Below, one piece after another: positions 1 through 9,291 of a stretch of DNA of 37,705 nt (its first letter is position 1; every line of letters starts with the position of its first letter). Position numbers and translations under genes: made by a program. The notes under the pieces were generated by a model. That model was not told the origin of the DNA and ran no database searches. It saw nothing but the letters and a program-made list of their open reading frames with translations. This stretch comes from Oscillospiraceae bacterium (lineage in GTDB: Bacteria; Bacillota; Clostridia; Oscillospirales; Ruminococcaceae). Location: assembly GCA_017473745.1 (NCBI GenBank), contig JAFUJP010000207.1, forward strand, positions 1 through 37,705, given 5' to 3'.

Positions 1-2
1 AA

Positions 3-143
3 AGCAAAAAAGTTCCGGATGAATACGAGGTTCTTTCGTTCGATATTTCAAAAATCAAGGGCGAAAACTACATAAAAGCGGTTATGAACGTAAACGGAGA
101 GACCGATAACCCCATAAGAATCAAAAATATCCGGCTTGAATGA
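3..143 (+). CDS. C-terminal 46 residues of an upstream phage protein (partial)
   Basis: An open frame enters from the left edge and stops with TGA at 141-143. The visible end reads as a normal folded tail with alternating charged and hydrophobic residues (about residues DEYEVLSFDISKIKGENYIK) and has no recognised motif. The next gene starts a few bases on, so they are co-transcribed. Only the 3' end is present, so the family cannot be named; by position it is probably a structural protein of the prophage. Confidence 0.6.
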   Translation, partial: SKKVPDEYEVLSFDISKIKGENYIKAVMNVNGETDNPIRIKNIRLE

Positions 144-157
144 GGGGGGAAGAAAAA

Positions 158-532
158 ATGACGGTAAACGAATGTTATGAGATTGCGGTGAGTTTTCTTC
201 CGGAGGAGCCGGCGGACAATGTTGAGATGCAGAAATTCGCGGTGCCCTGGTGCAATATGCTTTTGGCGGAAACTTTTGAGCAGGAGAACGTTTACAGAAG
301 AACAAAGGGCCTTGCGGAAATAGCGGCGGTGCCGAAAGTTTCGGCAAAGACGGACGAAATTCCGTATAACGAAAACATGGTCCGGGCGGCTTTCCCTTAC
401 GGAATGGCGAGGTGGATATTCCGGGAAAACGATGACGTTTCCGGAAGCCACGAATATTACAACCTTTATGCCGCGGCGGTTTCGGCATCGGTTCCGCTTT
501 TGACCGCGGAGGTTGAGGACGTTTACAGATAA
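158..532 (+). CDS. small phage protein of unknown function
   Basis: Encodes 124 residues from ATG 158, chosen because a GAGGGGGGAAG ribosome site lies just upstream; an ATG at 140 overlaps the previous stop (ATGA) but has no better site. The protein is mainly helical, acidic and soluble, without signal peptide, membrane segment or known motif. It sits between a probable structural gene and the giant polyvalent gene, a place where head-tail connector or gp-like adaptor proteins are often found, but nothing in the residues proves this. It is followed after 13 bases by the next start, indicating one transcript. Confidence 0.7.
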   Translation: MTVNECYEIAVSFLPEEPADNVEMQKFAVPWCNMLLAETFEQENVYRRTKGLAEIAAVPKVSAKTDEIPYNENMVRAAFPYGMARWIFRENDDVSGSHEYYNLYAAAVSASVPLLTAEVEDVYR

Positions 533-545
533 GGAGGCGAAAGCC

Positions 546-3500
546 ATGGCGAAGGATTTTTCGGCGGTATTCGGAAAGAAAACCGCGCAGGAAGAAGAGG
601 ACAGACGCCGAGCCGAAGAAGAAAAAAAGAGGGCGCAGGAAGCCGAGAGGGCACGCCTTGCCGAAGAAAAAAGAAAAGCCGCCGAAGAAGCGGCAAGAAA
701 AAAGAAAGAGGCGGAAGCCATCGGAGCGAAGGATGCCGAAAGACTTTCGCAAAATTCCGAAAAAAAGAATTATACTGCGCCGGCACAGAAAGCGGCCATC
801 GAACGTTCCGAAAACATGGCCGAAAGGACGGCGGGGGATTATTCTTCAAAAACCGCCGTTAAAAACAGGAGGCAGGAAAGGCAGAAAGCCCTTAATGAAA
901 ACATAAAGAACGTTTATGAGGGCATGGATAAGCAGTTAAGGCAGGGGATTTATGACAACGCCCTTGACAACCAGAGCGCGGCAATGGCCGCCGAATGGAT
1001 ATATTCACCCGGCGCGGCCATTGCGGAATATGCCACCGGAATTGGCGAAGCGCTTAAAGCAAAGGACAAGCAGTATATTTCCCCTTCGGCGGCGGCGCGC
1101 TATAACATAGGCGGAAACATCGGCGAAAGAGCCGGAGCCGACGAACAGAGAGAGTTTTCTTCCGGCGAGACCGTTGAGGAAAAGGCACCGGAATGGAGAG
1201 AAAACCTTGGAGAACGCATAACCGAAGCATATAAGGATAACGCGGCGCTTGAATATAAAAAACACGCGGAAGAACAGAAAGCCCTTGCGAACGAGCAGAC
1301 CGAAAACCCCATAGGGAAAGTTGCCCTCGGGCTTGCGGGGGCGATCAACAGCATGGCGGTTGCGGGAGCTTACAGCACAGTTACGGGAGTTCCCATTTCT
1401 TCCTATATGGCTTTTACCGGCGGTGCGGACAAGACCGCGGATTATATTGAAGCGGGATATTCCCCCATATCCGCCCTTGGGGCCGGAATTGCATGGGGAA
1501 AGGTTCTTAAAGAGCTTGAGGGGAGCAGTTCCTTCGGGCACATATCCGGCGGGCTTGTTGACACGGCGGCAAAGAAAATCGGAGATTCCGCGGTCAGGCT
1601 TGCGGGGCAGTTCATCGACGGGAAAACCGTTGCGGCGGTTGTTGATATTGCAAAAGGGCCGATTGTTAAAAGGCTTTTGGGCGGACTTTCGGAAGGCGCG
1701 GAAGAGATGGCGGAATACGGCCTTGAATACGTTTTTGACAGTATTCTCGGGCGGGAGGATGTTTCTTTCGATGTGAAGGAATTTTTCTATTCCGGACTTA
1801 TCGGAGCGCTTGCGGGAGAACTTTTTGAATTTTCAAATGCCGTTAATCTTCCGGCAGAAATAGCCTATCATTTCAGCGAAGAGGGAAAAGCAGAGAGGGC
1901 GGCAGAAATAAAAGAATACCTTGATTCGGTTGACCCGAGGATCCTTGAAAGCGTTGCCGCCGGGGACCTTGATGCCGTTGAGGAAACGATGAAGAGCATC
2001 CCTGCAAAGCAGTTTGAAAAGCCGGAAAGCTTTATCGAGAACGGCGAAGAACGCGCGGCCGTTGCAGAAACGCAGCAGAATCCCGGCGAAACTGCTTCAG
2101 AAACGCAGCAGGGGCTTTTCGGGCCAGAAATCTATAGCAGGATATTCGGAGTTGAAGACCCGAAAATTCAGGCACAGATGGACGAAGTTTCGGAAATCGG
2201 GAACAGGCTTGGAATCGACGTTGCCTTTTCGAGGGATATCATTTCGGACGGACTTCACACGGCGGACGGCAGGATTTACATAAACCCGGACGCAAAAAAT
2301 CCGCTGCGGCAGGTTCTTGTTCATGAGCTTACCCATGAAATTGAAAGCAGCGGATTTTACGGAAATCTTTCGGAAACGATTCTTGATTATGCACAAAGGG
2401 TTCACGGAGTGGAACTTGAAAGCATGAGAAGGGGAATCCGGGAGGATTATTCCATTATAGGGCAGGAAATCAGAACGGCAGAGGACGCCGACAAAGAAAT
2501 CGTTGCGAAATTTGCGGAGCAATATCTTTTCAGAGATGAGAATTCCATAAACCGACTTTGCAATACGAATCCGAACCTTTTTCAGCGCATACGTTACTGG
2601 ATATCCGACATGATCGTTAAATTCCGCGGAACGAGCGAAGAGCAATTCCTTCGGAACGCGGAAAAGCTTTATGCCAGGGCTTGGGCGACCAGAGGGGAGA
2701 TTCAGGGAGCGGGAGTTGAGCAGGCTGACATAGTTGAGCTTGATAACGGAGATGTTTTTGTAAGAGCGGGAAGTAATAGAAATGTTATTACGGGAAAAAC
2801 AGTTAATGATATGAGAAAGGATATAACAAATTTCTTTGATCAGCTACTCAATAAAAAACCTTCCATTGATATAACAACAATGGAAGGTGATGTTCTTACA
2901 ATTACAAAACGAGAAACAGCTAAAAAAGCTCGAGATAATTATAAAACAATTCATGGGAAACCAACGAAAATGACCCTTTCTGAATTTAAGGTCAAACTTC
3001 GTGCTGAAGCCCACATTGATGAAATCGCCGAGGTTTCGAAAGGTTCAAATAATGCGTTGTCACCTGACACCAAAAATCATAGTTTTGCAACAAAGGGATT
3101 AGAATACAGAACGGCTTATTTTCAGGATTATGATGGGCAATATTATGAGATTACATTTTCCATCGGTCACGATGGAACGACGGCAACGGTTTACAATGTG
3201 GGAAGAATGAAAAAAAGCGTTCCACCTTCAGCAAAAATTGTTGCCGTTAGGGGCTCAAAGGCCCATGGTGGTTCGCTTTCAAATAATAGTATATCCCAAA
3301 ATTCCGGAAATGTCAACGGGCAGAATAATGCACAGAATAACACGCCGGCTTTCGGCAGAAGTTATGAGGAGATGCTCAATACTCAAAATTTGAGCACGGA
3401 ACAGGCTGAAGCCACCCCGAGCATGAAAAGAGCCGACGGCGGGAAAACCGCCGAAGATTGGAAAAACATTGCCGAAAGAATTAATTCCGAGCATAAAGGC

Positions 3501-6500
3501 ATTTGGCGCATGAAGGATTTTTCGAGGGTGCTTGACCAGGCTTCGGGAAATGACAAGGGACTTCGCCAACAGCTTTACGAGCTTTACGAAAAACCGCTTA
3601 ACGAAGCGCAGGGAAGTTATGCAAAGAAATACGCGGAAAAGGCGAAACAGATAACCGCAAAATTCAAAGAGCTTGGAATCAAAGCCAAAAGCAACGAGAG
3701 CAAGGCCGTTCAGCGCATAGGCGAAGGAGTCAAGGAAATTAACAAGGGGGGAGAAACGGTTGAATATACCATTGATGACCTCAAGAAGGATTTTCCGGAT
3801 TCCTGGCAGCAGATAAAAGAGGGCGCAGATTTTTGCCGAGAGGTTTACGATGAGTTTTTACATGATCTTAATGCCATGTATGAGAGTATTTACCCGGCGA
3901 CAGTTGAGCAGGCGAGGGAACGGATATCAAGCTATGACAAGGGGATTCTTCGGGACGAAAGCAAAATAGAACACTTCAGGGGAGTTACAGAAAACCTTGA
4001 GGCGGAAAAAGCGGAAAAGCAAACCCAGCTTTCGGGGAAAAAGCCGACGACCCTTATTTATGCACAGATTCAAAGCCAGATAGACAACATCGACGCAAGA
4101 ATTGCGAAAGCGGAAAGAATAATCGGAAGATTTCAAAACAGGGAGCTTGTTAAGAAAATCAGCAGGGAAACCCTTAATGCTCAAATCGAAAACGGCGAAA
4201 TCCTTCGGAACAAGCAGATAAAACCGAGGAAAGACTATTTCAGGCATTTTCAGGAGCTTACGAACGAGTTTGCGGAAATTGCGGATATCTTTTCAAACGA
4301 CCAGAGAATTCCGCCGAACCTTGCGGGCAAAAGCGCGGACACCAAGCCGAGAACGATTTGGACGAGCATTGCCCAAAGAAGAGCGGGAGAGAATTATTAC
4401 ACCGAGGATGCCGTCGGAGGGCTTTTGCAATATACCGAAATTGCCGAGAAGCTTCTTGCATTTGACCCGCTTATATCCCATTTCCGCGACGTCAACAGTG
4501 CCATTCGCGCGGCGGCGGAGATGGCCGATAACGAAGTTAAGGGCAAAGGCACCAACGCGGGGCAGTTCGCAGCTTATGCGGACAAGCTTACCAACAAGAT
4601 TGCCGGAAAGAGCGACACCATCGACAGATGGCTTTCGGATGAATGGGGCGCCAACGGCAGGGCCATCATGAAGGCTGTTGAAGTTATTAACCGGAGAGTT
4701 AAATCAAATGCCATTCTCGGAAACTTCAGAAGCGCGATAGTTCAGATAGGGAACCTTCCCAATGCTTCGCTCTACATACAGAATCCGGCAGATTGGGCGA
4801 AAGGCGCCGTTACTTTGCTGAACGGTCTTGGAAAAGATGAAAACATCAGAAACGCAAGGGCGCAGAGCAATTTTATGAACCGCCGCTATATGGGCGACGC
4901 CATCGACAAGCTTACCAAAGAAATTCAAAGCAACAATATTCTTGATAAACCGAAAGAGTTTGCTCTTTGGATGCTCGGAGCGGGTGACCGTTTCGGCGCC
5001 GAACTTATATGGCATACGGCATATACGAAGGCGCTCAACAATCCGGAGGTTCTTGAAGGCAGAGAGAGGGGCAGAGCTTATGAAAGCGCAATCGATTATG
5101 CGGACGACATAACAAGGCGAAGCGTCGGCGGCAGAGCCGAGGGCGACGTTCCGCTTCACATGGATTCCAAATGGTACAGCCTTATAGCGCCGTTCCAAAT
5201 AGAGGTTGCGAACACCTTTAACGCCGCAAAAGAGGCGTTTGGGGATAAAAACTGGGTCGGACTTGCGGCTTTTGAGATTTCTGTTTTCTTAATGAACTGC
5301 CTTCTTGAAGGAATCACCGGGGACAGACCGCTTGGACTTGATTTCATACGGGCGGCGGTTGATGTATGGATGGAAGCCACAGGAGCGGACGATGAAGAAG
5401 AGGAAGAAAAAGACTTTTGGGACATTGCAACCTATGCCGCGGGAAGATTCGGAGGTGAACTTCTTTCCGGAATGCCGCTTGGAACGCAAATCGGAAGTTT
5501 TGTAACCGGCGGCGACGAACAGAAAGCTGAAGCTTGGTTCGGCGACAGCGACCCAACCAGATACGGCACCGGAAACATCGGAATGGGCGCCATTGCGGAC
5601 GCAGCGGAATATTTTATCGACGGAGAAACACCGAAAAAGCTTTTTGAACTTGCGACGGACGGGCATAAAAACTCCTATGAGGAATGGTCGGTGCCGGTTC
5701 TTGAAACGGTTGATACTTTTGCGCCGGTTGCGCTTCCGTGGGGAGGAAAACAGCTTTCGAGAACTCTTCAGGGCGCAGATCAGATAATCCGAGGCGGAGC
5801 TTACGGCACCGAAGCAAACGGAACGGAATATCTCAAATTCCTCCAGGGAAAAGACCTCGACGATTTTTATAAAACGCTTCTTTTCGGGCGATATGCTTCC
5901 GATGCAGGGCAGGAATACATAGATTCGGGATTTTCCACTTCGCTTTCCGGAAAGCAGACAGAGCAGATGAAAATGGCGGAATATTTCGGCGTTGCCAACG
6001 AAGAATTTTATTCGGCGATGATGGAGCTTCGGAGATACAACACCAAGGCGGCGAAGCAGGAAGCGCTTTTTGCGCTCGATGTTTCGGAAAACGCGAAGAA
6101 CGTCATCGACGGAATCCTTTGGGGCGGAATGACCTATAAAGACGAAACTCCGCAGAGCACAAGGGATTATTCTTCGGCTGAAGCTTTTTACACCAGCGGG
6201 CTTATGGCGAAGGACTTCCGGCTTCACGAGCTCGGTTACAGCGAAAGCGAAATCGCAGACATAAACAAGGCACTTAAAAAGAGCGGGACCAAAGCCGGCG
6301 ACATTGAGAACCTTGCGAATGCGCTTGGAATTACGGAAGCGGAAGCTTTTGAACTTTATCAGCGCAGGAACGGCGATTGGATAGAAAACGCGGAGGACCT
6401 TTCGGAAGAGGAGGCGGCGCGGGCATCCGGAGCGGCGGATTTTTACGGAATGAGCACGGAAGATTATATCGCGGTGCTCAACCTTTCGAACCTCGGAACT

Positions 6501-7364
6501 CTTGTGGACGGGGAATATAAAACCTCGGCGAAATACGTTATTCCGAAAATTGCAGAGATACTGAACGTTGACACGGAAACGGCGACGGATATGTACCGAA
6601 AGGTGCACAGTTTTGATTATTCGAGGGCTGACCTTGAAGAAAGCCAAATCGAGGCACTTGATATCGCGCAGAACCGTTACGGCGTTGACGATTACGGATA
6701 TTTCGTTGCGAAGAATGCAGCGTTTATTGCTGAAGGTGAGAAGGACGAATGGGGAAACACCGTTGAAGGTTCTGCAAAGGCGGAGGCAATAGCAAATATC
6801 GCAAAGCAGCTTGGAATCGACGAAAGCGAAGCGACGATCTATTACCTTGCGGCGGAGGGCGAACTTATTCTTTCGGTTGAGGAACTGACAAGTTCTCACA
6901 GGGAAGACCTTGCTGAAGCGAAGAAATACGGCTGGACGGAAATGCAGTATATTAATGCCGTGAACGTGCTGAAAGTTGCGGGAGCTTCCAAAAAAGACGA
7001 AATTATAAAAGCCCTTATGGATGCCGGCGCAAGCTATGCGATGGCACAGGGTTATTATAACCTTCGCCAGAACAAGGATTACGACCGTTACGTTGGGAAA
7101 ACAACCGTTGCATACGGAATGAGCACCCAGAAGCAGGCGGACAAGGTGGATTATTTCGTCGGAAACTATAACAGCGACGGGAATGTTTCTGCTTCGGACG
7201 TTTCAAAATGGGTTAAAGCGACAAAAGGCATCCGCAAGAAAGCGGAATATATTTCGGCCTGCATGGATGCCGGCGCAACATATCAGCAGGCGGTTACGCT
7301 TTATGCCCTTATGATGGGGCATGACGATAATTTCAATGCCTGGTACAAAGAGAATGGAGGATAA
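546..7364 (+). CDS. giant phage polyvalent protein with HEXXH metalloprotease motif
   Basis: A 2272-residue protein from ATG 546, preceded by AAGGAGG; the frame is open from 513 but lacks a site there. Visible parts: a charged Lys/Glu coiled coil at about 15-62; a Gly/Ala-rich hydrophobic stretch at about 254-325 that could insert in membranes; an HELTH zinc-protease motif at 593-597 inside a domain like those of polyvalent phage proteins; an AT-rich inserted module at about 735-930; a long alpha-helical middle; an acidic patch (DDEEEEEKD) near 1620; and degenerate helical repeats over the last 370 residues. Known polyvalent proteins are carried in the virion and injected with the DNA. I infer a DNA-ejection or injected multi-enzyme role. 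No tape-measure heptads dominate, so a plain tail ruler is less likely. Confidence 0.8.
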   Translation: MAKDFSAVFGKKTAQEEEDRRRAEEEKKRAQEAERARLAEEKRKAAEEAARKKKEAEAIGAKDAERLSQNSEKKNYTAPAQKAAIERSENMAERTAGDYSSKTAVKNRRQERQKALNENIKNVYEGMDKQLRQGIYDNALDNQSAAMAAEWIYSPGAAIAEYATGIGEALKAKDKQYISPSAAARYNIGGNIGERAGADEQREFSSGETVEEKAPEWRENLGERITEAYKDNAALEYKKHAEEQKALANEQTENPIGKVALGLAGAINSMAVAGAYSTVTGVPISSYMAFTGGADKTADYIEAGYSPISALGAGIAWGKVLKELEGSSSFGHISGGLVDTAAKKIGDSAVRLAGQFIDGKTVAAVVDIAKGPIVKRLLGGLSEGAEEMAEYGLEYVFDSILGREDVSFDVKEFFYSGLIGALAGELFEFSNAVNLPAEIAYHFSEEGKAERAAEIKEYLDSVDPRILESVAAGDLDAVEETMKSIPAKQFEKPESFIENGEERAAVAETQQNPGETASETQQGLFGPEIYSRIFGVEDPKIQAQMDEVSEIGNRLGIDVAFSRDIISDGLHTADGRIYINPDAKNPLRQVLVHELTHEIESSGFYGNLSETILDYAQRVHGVELESMRRGIREDYSIIGQEIRTAEDADKEIVAKFAEQYLFRDENSINRLCNTNPNLFQRIRYWISDMIVKFRGTSEEQFLRNAEKLYARAWATRGEIQGAGVEQADIVELDNGDVFVRAGSNRNVITGKTVNDMRKDITNFFDQLLNKKPSIDITTMEGDVLTITKRETAKKARDNYKTIHGKPTKMTLSEFKVKLRAEAHIDEIAEVSKGSNNALSPDTKNHSFATKGLEYRTAYFQDYDGQYYEITFSIGHDGTTATVYNVGRMKKSVPPSAKIVAVRGSKAHGGSLSNNSISQNSGNVNGQNNAQNNTPAFGRSYEEMLNTQNLSTEQAEATPSMKRADGGKTAEDWKNIAERINSEHKGIWRMKDFSRVLDQASGNDKGLRQQLYELYEKPLNEAQGSYAKKYAEKAKQITAKFKELGIKAKSNESKAVQRIGEGVKEINKGGETVEYTIDDLKKDFPDSWQQIKEGADFCREVYDEFLHDLNAMYESIYPATVEQARERISSYDKGILRDESKIEHFRGVTENLEAEKAEKQTQLSGKKPTTLIYAQIQSQIDNIDARIAKAERIIGRFQNRELVKKISRETLNAQIENGEILRNKQIKPRKDYFRHFQELTNEFAEIADIFSNDQRIPPNLAGKSADTKPRTIWTSIAQRRAGENYYTEDAVGGLLQYTEIAEKLLAFDPLISHFRDVNSAIRAAAEMADNEVKGKGTNAGQFAAYADKLTNKIAGKSDTIDRWLSDEWGANGRAIMKAVEVINRRVKSNAILGNFRSAIVQIGNLPNASLYIQNPADWAKGAVTLLNGLGKDENIRNARAQSNFMNRRYMGDAIDKLTKEIQSNNILDKPKEFALWMLGAGDRFGAELIWHTAYTKALNNPEVLEGRERGRAYESAIDYADDITRRSVGGRAEGDVPLHMDSKWYSLIAPFQIEVANTFNAAKEAFGDKNWVGLAAFEISVFLMNCLLEGITGDRPLGLDFIRAAVDVWMEATGADDEEEEEKDFWDIATYAAGRFGGELLSGMPLGTQIGSFVTGGDEQKAEAWFGDSDPTRYGTGNIGMGAIADAAEYFIDGETPKKLFELATDGHKNSYEEWSVPVLETVDTFAPVALPWGGKQLSRTLQGADQIIRGGAYGTEANGTEYLKFLQGKDLDDFYKTLLFGRYASDAGQEYIDSGFSTSLSGKQTEQMKMAEYFGVANEEFYSAMMELRRYNTKAAKQEALFALDVSENAKNVIDGILWGGMTYKDETPQSTRDYSSAEAFYTSGLMAKDFRLHELGYSESEIADINKALKKSGTKAGDIENLANALGITEAEAFELYQRRNGDWIENAEDLSEEEAARASGAADFYGMSTEDYIAVLNLSNLGTLVDGEYKTSAKYVIPKIAEILNVDTETATDMYRKVHSFDYSRADLEESQIEALDIAQNRYGVDDYGYFVAKNAAFIAEGEKDEWGNTVEGSAKAEAIANIAKQLGIDESEATIYYLAAEGELILSVEELTSSHREDLAEAKKYGWTEMQYINAVNVLKVAGASKKDEIIKALMDAGASYAMAQGYYNLRQNKDYDRYVGKTTVAYGMSTQKQADKVDYFVGNYNSDGNVSASDVSKWVKATKGIRKKAEYISACMDAGATYQQAVTLYALMMGHDDNFNAWYKENGG

Positions 7365-7367
7365 CAC

Positions 7368-7721
7368 ATGAAAAAGAAAGCCATGCTTTCCCAGCCGATG
7401 GCCGGGAAAACGGAAAAAGAAATCATTGAAACAAGGGAAAGGGCCATTGCGGAACTTGAGAAGAGAGGTTACGAAGTAATCAACACCTTTTTTACCGACG
7501 AATGGTACAGCAAGGAGAAAATGGAGGAAAGGGGAGTTGAGAACATTCCCCTTTGCTTCCTTGCAAAATCCCTTGAAAATATGAGCCTTTGCCATGCGGC
7601 ATATTTCTGCGAAGGTTGGTGGAACGCAAGAGGCTGCCGCATCGAACACGAAGCCGCGCTTGCCTACGGGCTTGAAATAATCACAGAAGAGGAGCTGAAG
7701 AAAAATGCTGAAGAAGCCTAA
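7368..7721 (+). CDS. DUF4406 / nucleoside 2-deoxyribosyltransferase-like protein
   Basis: 117 residues starting three bases after the giant gene, with GGAGG upstream. The N-terminal SQPMAGKT and the later EGWWNARGCRIEHEAALAYG stretch are the hallmark motifs of DUF4406 proteins, which share the fold of nucleoside 2-deoxyribosyltransferases; the conserved Glu in the CRIEHE segment matches the catalytic position of that fold. The family is common in Firmicutes phages and may act on nucleosides or nucleotides, but no activity is proven for this subfamily. Its 3' end overlaps the next gene by 17 bases, so it is translated with the lysis set. Confidence 0.8.
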   Translation: MKKKAMLSQPMAGKTEKEIIETRERAIAELEKRGYEVINTFFTDEWYSKEKMEERGVENIPLCFLAKSLENMSLCHAAYFCEGWWNARGCRIEHEAALAYGLEIITEEELKKNAEEA

Positions 7722-7962
7722 TTTTGAATCACAGCCGATGATCATCGAGGGACACAAAGCCTGGCACATCGGAAAAGACCCCGCCGGGAAGGAAGTTTAT
7801 CAGCTTGAAAAGGGATTCCTTAAGCTGAAGAACGGAAAGACCGAATACGGCGAAGCCGTTGACGATGATGGAAACTTTGTTGTTACGGAACAGCCGGAAA
7901 CCGAGGAAGAGCCGGAACCCGAGGAGGCGAAAGAACCTCCTAAAGGAGGAAAGAAAAAATGA
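7705..7962 (+). CDS. small acidic/lysine-tailed phage protein, unknown function
   Basis: 85 residues beginning inside the end of the DUF4406 gene. The first half is compact (WHIGKDPAGKEVYQLEKGF), the second half is a low-complexity run of Glu and Pro ending in GGKKK. It has no signal peptide or membrane segment. The gene overlaps the next one by four bases (ATGA). Small proteins of this shape are frequent just before phage holins; no function can be assigned from sequence. The tail could bind nucleic acid or simply be disordered. Confidence 0.65.
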   Translation: MLKKPNFESQPMIIEGHKAWHIGKDPAGKEVYQLEKGFLKLKNGKTEYGEAVDDDGNFVVTEQPETEEEPEPEEAKEPPKGGKKK

Positions 7963-8255
7963 CCGAAGAGGAAATCGTCCGCGAGCACCAGATGATATGG
8001 GACCTTGCGAAATCAAACAAGCACAGAATTGATGAGCTTTCTGAAGAACAGAAAGAACTCCGGAATCTTACAAGCGCTGTTTCAAAGATGGTCACCGAGC
8101 AGAAGAACATGAGGGACGATCTTGCGGAGATGAAGGGAGACATCAAGCAAATCAAAGAAAAACCGGCGAAAAGGTGGGACGCTTTGGTGGAAAAGGTTTT
8201 GAACCTTGTTACCGCCGCGGTTGTTGCCTATATGCTCGCCAAAATAGGACTTTAA
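7959..8255 (+). CDS. XhlA-like holin-associated coiled-coil membrane protein
   Basis: 98 residues from ATG 7959, which overlaps the preceding stop, with AAAGGAGG upstream. Residues 1-70 form a heptad-rich coiled coil (repeated E-x-x-x-L patterns, QKELRNLTSAVSKM); the C-terminal 20 residues (about 77-96) are a single membrane helix ending at the last residue. This layout matches XhlA/haemolysin-type proteins that partner with holins in Bacillus and Clostridium phages. Its position immediately before a holin and an amidase supports a role in host lysis. Direct homology was judged by architecture rather than a diagnostic motif. Confidence 0.65.
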   Translation: MTEEEIVREHQMIWDLAKSNKHRIDELSEEQKELRNLTSAVSKMVTEQKNMRDDLAEMKGDIKQIKEKPAKRWDALVEKVLNLVTAAVVAYMLAKIGL

Positions 8256-8268
8256 GGAGGAAAAAAAC

Positions 8269-8562
8269 ATGAATATTTTCAAAAACATCAACTGGAAAGT
8301 AAGATTCAGAAACCCGGTATTTTGGGCGACCGTTGTGCCGGCGCTTATCACCTTTGTTTATGTGGTGCTCAAGGCGCTTGGAATCGTGCCGGTTCTCGAG
8401 GAGAACGTTCTTCTTGAAATCGTAAGCGCCGTTATTGCGGCGCTCACCACCATCGGCGTTCTTGTTGACCCGACCACCGGCGGAATTGGCGACAGCGCCC
8501 TTGCGCTTACATACGAAGCACCGCGCAAAGATGACACCGAGGAAGAGGCGGAAATTGTATGA
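8269..8562 (+). CDS. phage holin, phi LC3-like family
   Basis: 97 residues with AAGGAGG seven bases before ATG 8269. The opening INWKVRFRNPVFW, a membrane helix at about 21-43, a second hydrophobic segment at about 50-68, and the motif GVLVDPTTGGIGDS are characteristic of the phi LC3 holin family. Holins assemble in the cell membrane and open it at a set time so the endolysin can reach the wall. The tail is charged and ends with EEEAEIV. The stop overlaps the amidase start (ATGA), giving coupled translation. Confidence 0.9.
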   Translation: MNIFKNINWKVRFRNPVFWATVVPALITFVYVVLKALGIVPVLEENVLLEIVSAVIAALTTIGVLVDPTTGGIGDSALALTYEAPRKDDTEEEAEIV

Positions 8563-9290
8563 AAGCAATAATCGGACTTGATGCGGGGCACGGCGGAAGT
8601 TCTTCCGGAACGTATTCCTGCAACACCACGAAGGACGGACTTTTTGAAAAGGATTTTGCTCTGGAACTTGTGCTGGATATAGAGGAAAAACTTCTTGCAA
8701 ACGGATTCGGTGCGGTGCTTACCCGCCGCACCGACGTCAACCCGGGAACGGTTGTTGAGAGGGCACGAAAGATGATCGAAGGCGGCGCGGACTTCGCTCT
8801 TTCGGTGCATTTCAACGGATTCGGCACCCAGAGTGCCAACGGAACGGAAGTTTTTGTTCCTTACAAAGAAACGGCCGCAGGCATCGAGGCAAGACTTCAG
8901 GGTGTGCTCACCAAGTATTTTCGCCAGCGCAAGCCTTTCGCCAGGAGCAACAATTATTACAACCGCAACGAAACTTTTGACAAGAAACTCAATCTTGATA
9001 CCCGGAAATTCGACGCGGTAGCAGATAAAAGCGATTATTTCGGATTTATCCGAACCTGCTGGCAGAGCCACGTTTCAGCCGATTTGCTTGAAATTTGCTT
9101 CCTTACGAATCCTGCCGATTTTAAGGCTTACACCGAGAACCGCGGAGCCATTGCGGACGGAATTGCCAGAAGCATTGTTGAGGCCTTCGGCGAGGAATAT
9201 GTCAGCGTATGCAGCAGCGAGCATACGGCGAAGCCGAGGATCCAGAAGAAGGGCAACAGCAAAAGCCCGTTTTTGAATGTGAGAGAATGA
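8559..9290 (+). CDS. endolysin: N-acetylmuramoyl-L-alanine amidase (Amidase_3)
   Basis: 243 residues. The Amidase_3 zinc site is visible: His11 in DAGHGG, Glu30, His84 in SVHFNGF, and the catalytic Glu178 in LLEICFLTN. The enzyme cuts the bond between muramic acid and L-alanine in peptidoglycan. The catalytic domain fills residues 1-215; the last 28 are basic and low in structure, and no known wall-binding repeat (SH3, LysM, CW) is seen, so it is a short single-domain endolysin. It has no signal peptide and would need the adjacent holin for release. It is the last gene of the phage transcript. Confidence 0.92.
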   Translation: MKAIIGLDAGHGGSSSGTYSCNTTKDGLFEKDFALELVLDIEEKLLANGFGAVLTRRTDVNPGTVVERARKMIEGGADFALSVHFNGFGTQSANGTEVFVPYKETAAGIEARLQGVLTKYFRQRKPFARSNNYYNRNETFDKKLNLDTRKFDAVADKSDYFGFIRTCWQSHVSADLLEICFLTNPADFKAYTENRGAIADGIARSIVEAFGEEYVSVCSSEHTAKPRIQKKGNSKSPFLNVRE

Positions 9291-9291
9291 G

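Noticed and set aside
5289..6899. 536-codon minus-strand frame within the giant phage gene
   Set aside because: Arg/Phe/Lys-rich shadow of the real gene, without start signals or family features.
7160..7220. Dockerin domain at the end of the phage protein
   Set aside because: Only one EF-hand-like loop is seen and no cellulosome context, so it is noted only as a loop-like motif.
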